In this document: piece by piece, positions 49,712 through 59,092 of the stretch | How the letters are laid out: each line of letters begins with the position of its first letter | How positions within the stretch are numbered: the stretch's first letter is position 1 | Origin: Deltaproteobacteria bacterium | GTDB taxonomy: Bacteria; Myxococcota_A; Polyangia; GCA-2747355; JADLHG01 | NCBI GenBank assembly: GCA_020848905.1 | Contig: JADLHG010000045.1 | Coordinates: forward strand, 413,421 to 477,420 | Direction: 5' to 3' | Length of the DNA: 64,000 bases | Program-made: the position numbers and the translations under genes | The notes under the pieces: generated by a model | What the model saw: only the letters and a program-made list of their open reading frames with translations | What the model was told of the DNA's origin: nothing | Databases searched by the model: none

Positions 49712-50773
49712 TCAGGGGGGTAGCTTGGCGACGTCGATCGTCACCACGTCGATCCCCCCGGGCGACCCGACGGCGAAGCGGGCGCGCGGCGGATCGAGCG
49801 CCAGGACGGGTTGGGGCCGATCGAGCACGATGCTCGAGACCGCTTCGCCGGTGGCGAGGTCCGCCCACTCGTGGACGACCTTGCCCGAGGCCAGAGACAC
49901 GAGCCGCGGATGCTGAAAGAACGTGACCACGTGCTGCGGGCCGACCGGCATCATCGCGCCCGGCGGATAGCCGAGCTCGAGGCTCGCGACGTAGCGGCGC
50001 AGGGCCGTGTCGTAGATCGCGAGTCCGTTCGGGCGGAGCCTGGGGCCCGGATACTCGCGATTGGCCCACGCGGCCTCCTCGGGGTCCTCGGGCGCCCCGG
50101 ATCCGCCGAGCAGCAGGAGATCGTCGTCGAGCCACGCGGCCGAGCTCTCCTCGGCGAGGCAGACGTTGCGCGAGCAGCTCGCCCCCTCCAGCGCGTCGAG
50201 CAGCGTGGGGTCGCCGAGAGCTGCGGAGAGGTCGAACCAGACGACCGCGTCCCAGGGGTGCCAGACCCAGCCCGCGCTCAGTAGCCGCCTCGAGCCGGGC
50301 GAAACGGCGAGCCGCGAATGAAAGAAGTCAGCCTCCTTGCGCGCTGGGCTGCGCGTCAGGCGCTCGCCCGTCTCCGCGTCCTCGATCTCGAGCCGCGCAT
50401 AGGAGTCGGGGCAATGCGCGAGGAGCGTGCGGCGCGCGGGCCCCGAGAAGAGACACACCGGATAGTCGTACGCGTCGGCATGGTAGAGCGACCGATGGAG
50501 CTCCCGGACGACCTGCCCGTCGCGGAGCAGCAGGCCCGCGGTGCCGGTTCGCTCGTGGACCACCGCCCAGCGGCCGGTCGGGTCCGTGGTGGCGGCGTTC
50601 AGGCGGCCGTACCCCCAGCTTCGGCCCGCCGCAACGAACCCCCGCTCCGCCGTCCAGGTGGCTCCGCCGCGGGCCCAGTCGACCAGGTCGTCGCCGCGCC
50701 AGCAGAGGGAGGTGGCCGGGTGCCCCTCGGACGCCAGCCGGGCTACGCGCGCCCAAGTGGTGGAAGAATCCAT
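49712..50773 (-). CDS. WD40/propeller-like hypothetical protein
   Basis: A 353-residue protein without a signal peptide. It consists of successive beta-blade-like units (RWAVVHERTGTAGLLLRDGQVV; RRTLLAHCPDSYARLEIEDAETGE; RRLLSAGWVWHPWDAVVWFDLS; RARFAVGSPGGIDVVTIDV), consistent with a seven-bladed propeller. The blades lack the canonical WD dipeptides. It lies 46 bases upstream of the DUF4259/Imm26-like gene and may be co-transcribed with it. The function is unknown. Confidence 0.65.
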   Translation of the reverse strand: MDSSTTWARVARLASEGHPATSLCWRGDDLVDWARGGATWTAERGFVAAGRSWGYGRLNAATTDPTGRWAVVHERTGTAGLLLRDGQVVRELHRSLYHADAYDYPVCLFSGPARRTLLAHCPDSYARLEIEDAETGERLTRSPARKEADFFHSRLAVSPGSRRLLSAGWVWHPWDAVVWFDLSAALGDPTLLDALEGASCSRNVCLAEESSAAWLDDDLLLLGGSGAPEDPEEAAWANREYPGPRLRPNGLAIYDTALRRYVASLELGYPPGAMMPVGPQHVVTFFQHPRLVSLASGKVVHEWADLATGEAVSSIVLDRPQPVLALDPPRARFAVGSPGGIDVVTIDVAKLPP

Positions 50774-50796
50774 CGTCGGAGTAATCTAGCAGGTGC

Positions 50797-52821
50797 ATGA
50801 GCCACTACCCCCACCTTCTCTCGCCGATCGATCTCGGCCCGATCTCCCTCCGGAACCGCGTCTTGATGGGCTCGATGCACACCGGGCTCGAGGACCGCTT
50901 CTTCAACTACGGCAAGCTCGCGGCCTACTTCGCCGAGCGGGCCCGCGGGGGCGTCGGGCTCATCGTCACCGGAGGCATCTCGCCCAACCGCCGCGGCTGG
51001 CTGCTCCCGGCCGGTGGGACCCTGAACCGCCGCGCGGACGTGCTGAGCCACCGGCGGGTGACTCGCGCCGTGCACGCGGAAGGGGGACGGATCGCGCTGC
51101 AGATCCTCCACGCCGGGCGCTACGGGTATCACCCCTTTCAGGTCTCCGCCTCGCGCGTGAAGTCACCGATCAATCCCTTCACCCCGCGCGCCATGAGCGA
51201 GAAGCTCATCCTCCGCACGATCGGCGACTACGCACGCTGCGCCGCGCTCGCCCGCGACGCAGGCTACGACGGCGTCGAGATCATGGGGAGCGAGGGGTAC
51301 CTGCTGAACCAGTTTCTCTGCCGACGGGTGAACCGCCGCACGGATCGCTGGGGCGGGTCGATCGAACAGCGGGTGGAGCTTCCGGTGCAGATCGTGAGAG
51401 CGGTCCGCGAGGCCGCCGGGGCCGGATTTCTCCTCGTCTATCGCCTCTCGCTCCTCGACCTGGTGGAGGGGGGGAACACCTGGGACGAGATCGTGACGGC
51501 TGCCACGGCGCTCGCCGGAGCGGGGGTGCACCTCCTGAACACGGGCATCGGCTGGCACGAAGCCCGCGTGCCGACCATCGTGACCAGCGTGCCGCGCGCG
51601 GCCTTCCGCGCGGTCACGGCCCGCCTGCGCCGGGAACTCTCGATCCCTGTCTGCGCCTCGAACCGCATCAACACCCCCGAGGTCGCGGAGGAGATCCTCG
51701 CACGGGGCGAAGCCGACCTGGTCTCGCTCGCGCGGCCGCTGCTGGCCGACCCGGAGTTCGTGGCCAAGGCAGCGAGCGGTCGTGCCGAGGAGATCAACAC
51801 CTGCATCGCCTGCAACCAGGCCTGCCTGGACCACGCCTTCGCGCTTCGGCGCGTGAGCTGCCTGGTGAACCCGCGCGCCTGTCGCGAGACCGAGCTTCTC
51901 GTGCGGAGCGCGCCGCAAGCGAAGCGCATTGCGGTGGTCGGGGGCGGCGTCGCCGGGCTGGCCGCGGCCACGACCGCGGCGGAGCGGGGTCATCAGGTCA
52001 CGCTCTTCGAGGCCGCGGAGGCGCTCGGCGGTCAATTCCGTCTGGCCGCCCGCATCCCCGGCAAGGAGGAGTTCCGCGAGACGATCCGCTACTACGCGAA
52101 GCGGCTCGAGCTGACCGGCGTGCGAGTCCGGCTCGGGACCCGGGTCGAGCGACGGGACCTCGCGTCGGGCTTCGACGAGGTGGTCGTGGCGACGGGAGTC
52201 GTGCCCCGGCGGCCGTCCCTCGAGGGGATCGATCACCCCAAGGTCCTCACCTACGCCGAGCTTTTGCGGAGCGAGCGCGAGCTCGGTGCACGCGTGGCGA
52301 TCATCGGCGCCGGGGGGATCGGCGTGGACGTGGCCGAGTATCTGCTGCACGACGCGGTCGAGACCCCCGAGGCATGGCTTCGAAGTTGGGGCATCGACCT
52401 CGCATCGCGCCAGGCGGGCGGCCTGACCCCCCCCGAACGTCCGTCGCCGCGCCGCGAGCTCTGGCTGCTGCAGCGCCGGCCGAAGGGGAAGAAGATGGGC
52501 GCCGGGCCGGGCAAGACGAGCGGCTGGGTGCACAAGGTCACGCTCGAGCGCGCCGGCGTGCATCTGCTGGGTGGCGTCGAGTACCTGCGGGTGGACGACG
52601 CGGGCCTTCACCTTCGGCACGAGGGCGAACGGAAGGTGCTCCCGGTGGATCACGTGGTGCTCTGCGCGGGCCAGGAGTCGGTAAGGGACCTGGTGGCGAC
52701 GGATGCGCAGGGGAAGGCGGCCGATCCTCGATATCACGTCATCGGAGGCGCCGAGCTGGCCGCCGAGCTGGACGCGAAGCGCGCGATCAGGCAGGGGACG
52801 GAGCTCGGGGCGCGGCTGTAG
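50797..52821 (+). CDS. fadH: 2,4-dienoyl-CoA reductase (NADPH), FadH-like
   Basis: A 674-residue iron-sulfur flavoenzyme of the old-yellow-enzyme family. It reduces 2,4-dienoyl-CoA during oxidation of polyunsaturated fatty acids. The N-terminal TIM barrel (residues 1-330) contains GYDGVEIMGSEGYLLNQFL and the FMN-site HAGRYG. The 4Fe-4S cluster motif is CIACNQACLD near 345-354, with a following SCLVNP. The C-terminal FAD/NADPH domains have RIAVVGGGVAGLAAA and AIIGAGGIGVDVAEY. Length and order match E. coli FadH (about 671 residues). The ATG at 50797 is divergent from the propeller gene. Confidence 0.93.
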   Translation: MSHYPHLLSPIDLGPISLRNRVLMGSMHTGLEDRFFNYGKLAAYFAERARGGVGLIVTGGISPNRRGWLLPAGGTLNRRADVLSHRRVTRAVHAEGGRIALQILHAGRYGYHPFQVSASRVKSPINPFTPRAMSEKLILRTIGDYARCAALARDAGYDGVEIMGSEGYLLNQFLCRRVNRRTDRWGGSIEQRVELPVQIVRAVREAAGAGFLLVYRLSLLDLVEGGNTWDEIVTAATALAGAGVHLLNTGIGWHEARVPTIVTSVPRAAFRAVTARLRRELSIPVCASNRINTPEVAEEILARGEADLVSLARPLLADPEFVAKAASGRAEEINTCIACNQACLDHAFALRRVSCLVNPRACRETELLVRSAPQAKRIAVVGGGVAGLAAATTAAERGHQVTLFEAAEALGGQFRLAARIPGKEEFRETIRYYAKRLELTGVRVRLGTRVERRDLASGFDEVVVATGVVPRRPSLEGIDHPKVLTYAELLRSERELGARVAIIGAGGIGVDVAEYLLHDAVETPEAWLRSWGIDLASRQAGGLTPPERPSPRRELWLLQRRPKGKKMGAGPGKTSGWVHKVTLERAGVHLLGGVEYLRVDDAGLHLRHEGERKVLPVDHVVLCAGQESVRDLVATDAQGKAADPRYHVIGGAELAAELDAKRAIRQGTELGARL

Positions 52822-52852
52822 CGCGCGGCGGCGGTGAATGGCCCACGGAGTC

Positions 52853-53515
52853 CTACGGGCGAAAGAGGGCGGGGGGTAGCGGCGGGGCGTAGAGGTGGTG
52901 CGTCGCATACTCCTTGGCGGGCGAAGCGAGCCTGCCCGCCTCGTCGGCGAGGGCGCCTTCGATCTCGAGCGCCGTCCCTGCCGTAGGGTCGCCGGCACGC
53001 TGCCGGAGCAAGAGCTTCTCGATGCGCATGTAGCCCGGGTCCTCGAGCTTCGCGCTACCGAGCTCTATCGCAGTCAGCATCATGCCCGTCGCCGTCTGCT
53101 TCTTGCCGTGCGCCGCGCGGGCCTTCTTGGAGAGCCCCACGCTCGCGGCGGTGAGGAGCTGCCGGGCGAGCCCCGTCAGTCCCTGACCGAGACCGGCCTG
53201 CTTGGCGGACGTCGCTGCGCCGCGCGTGGAGTCCGAGAGCACCGCGAGCTGGGAGTCCATCGGCGCGGCCGCGCTCGCTCCCTTCAGCTCGGTGCTCAGT
53301 TGGCCGATCCGTCGGGCGAAGAGCCAGCTGGCCCACGCCTGCCGGAGCGGACTCATGTTGCCGAGCCCCCGGATGTCCCGCTGGGCGCGCCCGAGACGCT
53401 GCTGCGCGGTGGCGGCGCTCAGGGGCCGCTTCTCCGCCGCGTGCGCCGCGCGAGGAGGCGCGAAGGCGGCGAGACCGAGGAGCAGCAGGATCGTCGTGCG
53501 CGTCGGACGGGTCAT
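52853..53515 (-). CDS. Secreted helical hypothetical protein
   Basis: A 220-residue exported protein with a signal peptide (RTTILLLLGLAAFAPPRAAHA) and a helical, Ala/Leu/Gln-rich mature part (ATAQQRLGRAQRDIRGL; ASVGLSKKARAAHGKKQTATGM). It has no cysteines and no recognised domain. GGAGGAAA precedes the ATG at 53515. It converges on fadH and is divergent from the metallo-hydrolase gene. Confidence 0.65.
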   Translation of the reverse strand: MTRPTRTTILLLLGLAAFAPPRAAHAAEKRPLSAATAQQRLGRAQRDIRGLGNMSPLRQAWASWLFARRIGQLSTELKGASAAAPMDSQLAVLSDSTRGAATSAKQAGLGQGLTGLARQLLTAASVGLSKKARAAHGKKQTATGMMLTAIELGSAKLEDPGYMRIEKLLLRQRAGDPTAGTALEIEGALADEAGRLASPAKEYATHHLYAPPLPPALFRP

Positions 53516-53722
53516 GCGAGGGTTTCCTCCGGTGGGCTCGAAGAAGTGCACGGAGGGTGCCATGGCCGTCGATTGGTCGGACCCTTGCGAGTTCGTGCAC
53601 TTACCTTGCTTCGGCAGGGGGATGCGCGTGTACGTTGGGGTCGGACGTCCTCGCCCGCGGGATGCGCCGACCCTACGGGCAGGCTCGAGTGACCGTGCGC
53701 AGTGCGGAAGGAACCATAGGCC

Positions 53723-54538
53723 ATGCAGGACGTGTTCTTCCTCGACTGCGGCACGTTCGACGTCCCGACCTTCGCCGTGGCCCCGCGCGGGCGCGGGTGG
53801 GGCAGGAGCCAGCTCTCCCTCACAGTGGGCGTGGCCGTGAGGGAGAGCGGCGACGTGGTGCTCGTCGACTGCGGCTTCAGCGAGAAGACCTGCGAGGGCC
53901 CCCGCCGATCGATCGGCGCGGTCTACACCGTGGTGCTCGGGCTGCGTCTTGCCCCGGAGCGCGCGGCGGTGCGCCAGCTCGCGGCGCTGGGCATCGCCCC
54001 CTCGCGCGTCACTACCATCGTGGCCACCCATCTGCACCTGGACCACATCGGCGGATGGGTGGACTTCCCCGGGGCGGAGCTCGTCTGCTCCACGGCCGAG
54101 CTCGAGGCGTTCTCGCGCCGTTCGGGGCTCTCCGGCTATCGCGCGGGCGATCTCGCCGGAAAGCCTCCGCCGCGCGCGGTGACCCTCGACGGTCCGGCGG
54201 AGCTCGGGTTTCCGTCGAGCCACGACCTCTTCGGCGACGGTCAGGTCCTCTTGCTGGAGGCGAACGGGCACACGCCGGGTCACGTGGCCGTCGCGCTCCA
54301 GGGGGCGGAGCGGCTGTACGTTCACACCGGCGACGCGGCCGACCAGCTCTGGGAGTATGGACTCGAGCCTCCGGGGCCGTCGCTGCAAGGCCGGGTCATC
54401 GGCTGGAGCACCGAGGAGCTACGAAGGACCTACGGGTTTCTGCGCGCGTGCGAGGCCGATGCGCGGCGGCCGGTGATCGTTCCGACCCACGATCGGAGCG
54501 TGTTCGAGCGGATTCCGCACGGGCCGCGTCCAGGATAG
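53723..54538 (+). CDS. Metallo-beta-lactamase-fold hydrolase (lactonase-like)
   Basis: A 271-residue MBL-fold enzyme. The metal motif THLHLDHIGG (HxHxDH, about residues 102-108) is followed by NGHTPGHVAV (third His), HTGDAAD (bridging Asp) and a final VPTHDRS (His). The spacing matches N-acyl-homoserine-lactone lactonase and related hydrolases. The substrate cannot be fixed from sequence. AAGGAA lies about ten bases before the ATG. It converges on the secreted gene downstream. Confidence 0.88.
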   Translation: MQDVFFLDCGTFDVPTFAVAPRGRGWGRSQLSLTVGVAVRESGDVVLVDCGFSEKTCEGPRRSIGAVYTVVLGLRLAPERAAVRQLAALGIAPSRVTTIVATHLHLDHIGGWVDFPGAELVCSTAELEAFSRRSGLSGYRAGDLAGKPPPRAVTLDGPAELGFPSSHDLFGDGQVLLLEANGHTPGHVAVALQGAERLYVHTGDAADQLWEYGLEPPGPSLQGRVIGWSTEELRRTYGFLRACEADARRPVIVPTHDRSVFERIPHGPRPG

Positions 54539-54573
54539 GGGAGGGGGCTGGGCGCCGGGGAGCGCTCTAGGCC

Positions 54574-55368
54574 CTACTTCGCGGCCGGAAGCCCTTCGGC
54601 GAGCTTGGGGTGCAGCTCGGCGAACATGCGCTCGAGCGCGGCCGGCAGGAAGACCTCCTTCGCGGCGCGTCCCGGCTTGTAGGTCGCGATGGTGACCCAG
54701 GGGCCCCAGCCGACCTGCGCGGCCACGTCGCCGAACCACGACTTGGACTGGTAGTAGGGACGCGCGCGGAAGACGAGCTGCCCGTCCTTGCGCACCAGCT
54801 CCGTCTCCACCTTCTCGCAGAAGATGGTGCGGAAGTTCATCACGCTCAGCTCGCCCTTGAAGATCTGGTCCGCGCCGCGCTGGATCCACCCGGCGGCGAG
54901 CACCAGCTCCTCGGGGCTCTGCTTGACGAGCTCGGCTGCCCGGCGCCGGATGGCCTGCCACCGCGGCGTCGCCTCTTTTTTGAACCCGGCGGGCTCCAGG
55001 TTGAAGGTGACGACGCGAACGGCGTGCGCCGCCAGGTTGTCCCACGAGGAGCCGGTGGTGTGCCCGTAGGCCTGCGAGGTGAAGCGGGTGCGAAGCTGGG
55101 TGGACGGCGTGCTCTGGGAGGGGTCGAGGTAGAACATCCGCGGGTCGTCCTGCAGGAACCCCGTGACGAGCGTGCCTCGGCCGAAGAGGGCGCCGAGCCC
55201 ACCGACGCGCCGGCGATACTCGACGGTGGTGGGGGTCCTGTCCCAATAGACCGACCGCGCCACGCCGTCCGAGAGCTCCTGCCGCTCGGGGCCGGGGGCG
55301 CCGCCCCGCGCCAGGGCGGCGGACGAAACGAGAGTCAGCAGCGCGACCGGAGCCAGCCATCGGGTCAT
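54574..55368 (-). CDS. Secreted hypothetical protein
   Basis: A 264-residue exported protein with a signal peptide (RWLAPVALLTLVSSAALARG). The mature part has mixed secondary structure with ARSVYWDRTPTTVEYRRRVGG, TRFTSQAYGHTTGSSWD and SWFGDVAAQVGWGPWVTIATYKPG. No family is recognised. AGGAGG lies before the ATG at 55368, so the longer frame to 55521 is rejected. Confidence 0.68.
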   Translation of the reverse strand: MTRWLAPVALLTLVSSAALARGGAPGPERQELSDGVARSVYWDRTPTTVEYRRRVGGLGALFGRGTLVTGFLQDDPRMFYLDPSQSTPSTQLRTRFTSQAYGHTTGSSWDNLAAHAVRVVTFNLEPAGFKKEATPRWQAIRRRAAELVKQSPEELVLAAGWIQRGADQIFKGELSVMNFRTIFCEKVETELVRKDGQLVFRARPYYQSKSWFGDVAAQVGWGPWVTIATYKPGRAAKEVFLPAALERMFAELHPKLAEGLPAAK

Positions 55369-55403
55369 GGGGTCCTCCTGGCTAGGCTGCATTGCACCCG
55401 GGA

Positions 55404-55440
55404 GGCCAAGCACCGGCGCTGTGATTGCACGTGCTTGGCC
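55404..55440. promoter_or_regulatory. 10-bp inverted repeat between the secreted gene and hsdM
   Basis: GGCCAAGCAC (55404-55413) and GTGCTTGGCC (55431-55440) are perfect inverted arms around a 17-base spacer. It lies 36 bases upstream of the minus-strand secreted gene and about 200 bases before hsdM. It has the size of an operator for a dimeric regulator, for example the HTH protein in the restriction operon. It could also form a hairpin. Confidence 0.45.
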
Positions 55441-55637
55441 CTGAGCGGCGGGCCGGGCGTGACGGGAGGCGTCGCACTCTCTGCTCGGTAATCGGAAAGG
55501 GAGCGTCGCCGGAGCGCCCAAGGGGACAATCGCCCACGGCGACCGTTGCTCGGACGATGGGTTTCAGACGAAGATGCCGCGCATCAGCTTCGGGGCGGCC
55601 CAGGCCAGCATCTTCCGGGGGATTCGGAGGCCAAGCA

Positions 55638-57809
55638 GTGAGTCGAGCACGGACAGAGCCGGCCGCCGCGGTGAGCACCGGGAACGGCGGTCGCACCTTC
55701 GCGAGCTTCCGCGAGGTCGCCGACTTCCTCTGGCAGAACGCCGAGCGCATGCGCGGCGCCTACAAGCCCAACGAGTACGACAAGGTCATCCTGCCGCTGC
55801 TCGTGGTCAGGCGGCTCGACTGCGTGCTCGCGCCGACCAAGGAGAAGGTGCTGGCGCGCCTCGAGGCCCTGAAGGGCAAGGGCATGAAGTCCTCGGACCC
55901 GGCGGTCGATGTGGCCCTCCGCAAGGTCACCGGCGTGCCGTTCTTCAACACGTCCCGGCTCGACTTCGCGACGCTCAAGGGCGATCCGAACCACATCGCG
56001 CAGAACCTGCGCGCGTACCTCAAGGGATTCTCGCCGAGCGCGCGCGACATCATCGAACAGTTCAAGCTCGACGAGCAGGTCTCCCGACTCGACGAGGCGA
56101 ATCTGCTCTACCAGGTGATCGGCCTCTTCGCCGAGGTGAACCTCCACCCCGACGCGGTCCCGAACCACGTCATGGGCAGCGTCTTCGAGGAGCTGATCCG
56201 GCGCTTCAACGAGAAGAAGAACGAGGAGGCCGGGGACCACTACACCCCGCGCGAGGTCATCCGCCTCATGGTCGACCTCCTGTTCATCGAGGACGACGAC
56301 GCGCTTCGCAAGCCCGGCATCGTGCGCACGCTCTTCGATCCGGCCTGCGGCACGGGCGGCATGCTGTCGGTGGCCGAGGAGTACCTGCGCGAGCTGAACC
56401 CGAACGCCCGCCTCGAGGTCTTCGGCGAGGAGCTGAACCCCGAGTCCTACGCCATCTGCAAGTCGGACATGATCATCAAGGGGCAGAACCCCGAGAACAT
56501 CGTGCGCGGGAACTCGTTCTCCGAGGACGGGCACGCCGGCCGGCGTTTCGACTACCTGCTCAGCAACCCGCCCTTCGGCGTGGACTGGAAGAATGTGCAG
56601 AAGGTGGTCGAGGACGAGCACGCCAGGCAAGGTCACGCCGGCCGCTTCGGGGCGGGACTGCCGCGCATCAACGACGGCGCGCTGCTCTTCCTGCAGCACA
56701 TGATCTCCAAGATGAAGCCGGTGGACGGCAAGGCGTCCCCACGGGGCGCGGCGGGCGAGTCCGGGCACGAGGGCGGCCACGAGGGCGGCAGCCGCCTCGC
56801 CATCGTCTTCAACGGCTCGCCGCTCTTCACCGGCGACGCGGGCTCGGGCGAGAGCGAGATTCGCCGCTGGATCCTCGAAAACGACTGGCTCGAGGCGATC
56901 ATCGCGCTGCCCGACCAGCTCTTCTACAACACGGGCATCTCCACCTACGTCTGGGTGCTCACGAACCGCAAGCCCAAGCGGCGCCGGGGCAAGGTCCAGC
57001 TCATCAACGCGGTCGAGCTCTTTCAGAAGATGCGCAAGTCGCTGGGCAACAAGCGCAACGAGCTCGGGCCCGAGCACCTCGCGCGCATCGTGCGGACCTT
57101 CGGAGAGTTCCGCGAGAGCGCGATCTCGAAGATCTTCGACAACGAGGACTTCGGCTTCCGCCGCATCGTGATCGAGCGGCCCTTGCGGCTGGGCTTCCAG
57201 GCCTCGCCCGAAAGGCTCGAGAGGCTGCGCGAGCAGAAGGCGTTCGCGGCGCTCGCCTCGACGAAGAAGAAGGGTGTCGCGGGCGAGCAGGAGATCGAGG
57301 AGGGCCGCGAGTTGCAGCAACGGCTCCTCGCAGCCCTGGGTCGGCTCGACCTGAGCCGCGTCTACACGCAGCGCGAGCGCTTCGAGGAGGAGCTGGACGG
57401 CGTGCTCGCGCGCGCCGGGATTGCCGTCGCCGCGCCGGTGAGAAAGGCCATCCTCGCGGCGCTATCCGAGCGCGACGAGAGCGCCGAGGTCTGCACCGAT
57501 GCCAAGGGCCGGCCCGAGCCCGACGGCGACCTGCGCGACGTCGAGAACGTCCCGCTCAAGGAAGACCTCGTTGCCTACTTCGAGCGCGAGGTGAAGCCGC
57601 ACGTGCCCGACGCCTGGATCGCCGGCGTGGAGGTCCGCGGCGGCAAGGCCGTGGTCGTGGATGAGAGCAAGGTGCGGGTCGGCTACGAGATCCCGGTGAG
57701 CCGGCACTTCTACACGTACAAGCCGCTCCGTCCGCTCGAAGAGATCGAGGGTGAGATCAGGCAGCTTGAAGTCGAGATTCAAGGGTTGCTCGCGGAGGTG
57801 CTGGGGTGA
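55638..57809 (+). CDS. hsdM: Type I restriction-modification system methyltransferase subunit
   Basis: A 723-residue N6-adenine methyltransferase subunit. An N-terminal HsdM helical domain (FASFREVADFLWQNAERMRG) is followed by the SAM-binding fold with FDPACGTGGML (motif I, about residue 234) and the catalytic SNPPFGVDW (motif IV, about 309). ALPDQLFYNTGISTYVWVL marks the end of the methylase fold. A C-terminal extension of about 200 residues holds coiled-coil segments and a final HFYTYKPLRPLEEIEGEIRQLEVEI. GGAGG lies seven bases before the GTG at 55638. The start of hsdS overlaps its stop. Confidence 0.95.
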   Translation: MSRARTEPAAAVSTGNGGRTFASFREVADFLWQNAERMRGAYKPNEYDKVILPLLVVRRLDCVLAPTKEKVLARLEALKGKGMKSSDPAVDVALRKVTGVPFFNTSRLDFATLKGDPNHIAQNLRAYLKGFSPSARDIIEQFKLDEQVSRLDEANLLYQVIGLFAEVNLHPDAVPNHVMGSVFEELIRRFNEKKNEEAGDHYTPREVIRLMVDLLFIEDDDALRKPGIVRTLFDPACGTGGMLSVAEEYLRELNPNARLEVFGEELNPESYAICKSDMIIKGQNPENIVRGNSFSEDGHAGRRFDYLLSNPPFGVDWKNVQKVVEDEHARQGHAGRFGAGLPRINDGALLFLQHMISKMKPVDGKASPRGAAGESGHEGGHEGGSRLAIVFNGSPLFTGDAGSGESEIRRWILENDWLEAIIALPDQLFYNTGISTYVWVLTNRKPKRRRGKVQLINAVELFQKMRKSLGNKRNELGPEHLARIVRTFGEFRESAISKIFDNEDFGFRRIVIERPLRLGFQASPERLERLREQKAFAALASTKKKGVAGEQEIEEGRELQQRLLAALGRLDLSRVYTQRERFEEELDGVLARAGIAVAAPVRKAILAALSERDESAEVCTDAKGRPEPDGDLRDVENVPLKEDLVAYFEREVKPHVPDAWIAGVEVRGGKAVVVDESKVRVGYEIPVSRHFYTYKPLRPLEEIEGEIRQLEVEIQGLLAEVLG

Positions 57810-59092
57810 GCAACGGCAACCTTCAGCGTCTGAAACATGTGGCTGATATTCGTTTCAGCAACGTGGACAAGCTCTCGGAACCAGACGAAGACCCTGTTCG
57901 CCTATGCAACTACACGGATGTCTACAAGAACGAGCGAATCGCCGCCGACATGCCATTTATGGAGGCCACAGCGACTCGTGCTGAACTCCGGCGATTTCAT
58001 CTTGAAGTGGACGACGTGGTTGTTACCAAGGACTCCGAGACGCCGACGGATATTGCCGTTCCGGCGGTTGTGACCTCGACAGCCCCCGACCTGGTTTGCG
58101 GCTACCACCTCGCCGTGGCGAGACCCCATCGAATGCGGATGGATGGTCGCTTCTTGCATCGTGCCCTCCAAGCCGATGGAGTCCGCGAGCAGTTCTACGT
58201 GCAGGCAAACGGAGTCACCCGCTTCGGGTTGAGCCAGCTTGCCATTGGGAACGTACTTGTCCCCGCACCTCCGGTGAGTACGCAACGCCGAATCGCTGAC
58301 TTCCTCGACCGCAAGACCGCCGCGATAGATACCCTCATTGCCAAGAAGGATAAGCTCGTCGCGCTGCTCGCCGAGAAGCGACAGGCGCTGATCACTCAGG
58401 CGGTAACCAAGGGGCTCGACCCGACCGTGCCGATGAAGGACTCGGGGAGTGCATGGGTTGGCCATGTGCCGGTTCATTGGGAATGCCGGCGACTGAAGCA
58501 GATCTCTTCTCGGGTCGTTGTTGGTATTGCTCAGGCGGCGACTCATGCCTACGCGGACGCGGGGATTCCGATCGTGCGGTCGACGAACGTCCGCCCGAAT
58601 CGCATTTCCCTCGACGACATTCTCTTTATCGAAGAAGGCTTCGCAAATGAACTCGGTTCAAAGTACATCTACCCGGGCGACCTGCTGACGGTAAGGACGG
58701 GCAATGCCGGTGTGACTGCCGTCGTGCCGCTGTCTTTGCCTCGCTGCCAATGTTTCACCATGCTAATAACCACTCTCCGGCGAGAGCATTCCCCTGAGTT
58801 CTTCTCATTCCAGTTGAATTCAGAGCTCGGTCGCAATTACTTCAGCCGTGAGAGTTGGGGCAGCGCACAGGCGAACATCAGCGTTCCAATCTTGCAGAAT
58901 GCGCCAGTCGTAGTGCCACCGCCGATCGAGCAGGTCACGATTGTTTCCGCGCTGAATGCAAGACTAGCGACGTTCGACAAGAGTATCGAACTGATGGAAC
59001 GACAAGTCGATCGCCTTCGCGAATATCGCCAAGCCCTGATCACCGCCGCCGTGACCGGAAAGCTCGATCTCTCGACGGAGGCCGCAGCATGA
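57806..59092 (+). CDS. hsdS: Type I restriction-modification specificity subunit
   Basis: A 428-residue HsdS with two target-recognition domains and two conserved helical spacers. TRD1 spans about residues 1-155, and the first spacer is TQRRIADFLDRKTAAIDTLIAKKDKLVALLAEKRQALI. TRD2 begins with WVGHVPVHWECRRLKQI and ends near PPPIEQVTIVSAL. The second spacer closes with IELMERQVDRLREYRQALITAAVTGKLDL. The GTG start overlaps the hsdM stop (GTGA). Base composition is clearly less GC-rich than the flanking genes, typical of exchanged specificity subunits. The recognised DNA site cannot be predicted. Confidence 0.94.
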   Translation: MSNGNLQRLKHVADIRFSNVDKLSEPDEDPVRLCNYTDVYKNERIAADMPFMEATATRAELRRFHLEVDDVVVTKDSETPTDIAVPAVVTSTAPDLVCGYHLAVARPHRMRMDGRFLHRALQADGVREQFYVQANGVTRFGLSQLAIGNVLVPAPPVSTQRRIADFLDRKTAAIDTLIAKKDKLVALLAEKRQALITQAVTKGLDPTVPMKDSGSAWVGHVPVHWECRRLKQISSRVVVGIAQAATHAYADAGIPIVRSTNVRPNRISLDDILFIEEGFANELGSKYIYPGDLLTVRTGNAGVTAVVPLSLPRCQCFTMLITTLRREHSPEFFSFQLNSELGRNYFSRESWGSAQANISVPILQNAPVVVPPPIEQVTIVSALNARLATFDKSIELMERQVDRLREYRQALITAAVTGKLDLSTEAAA

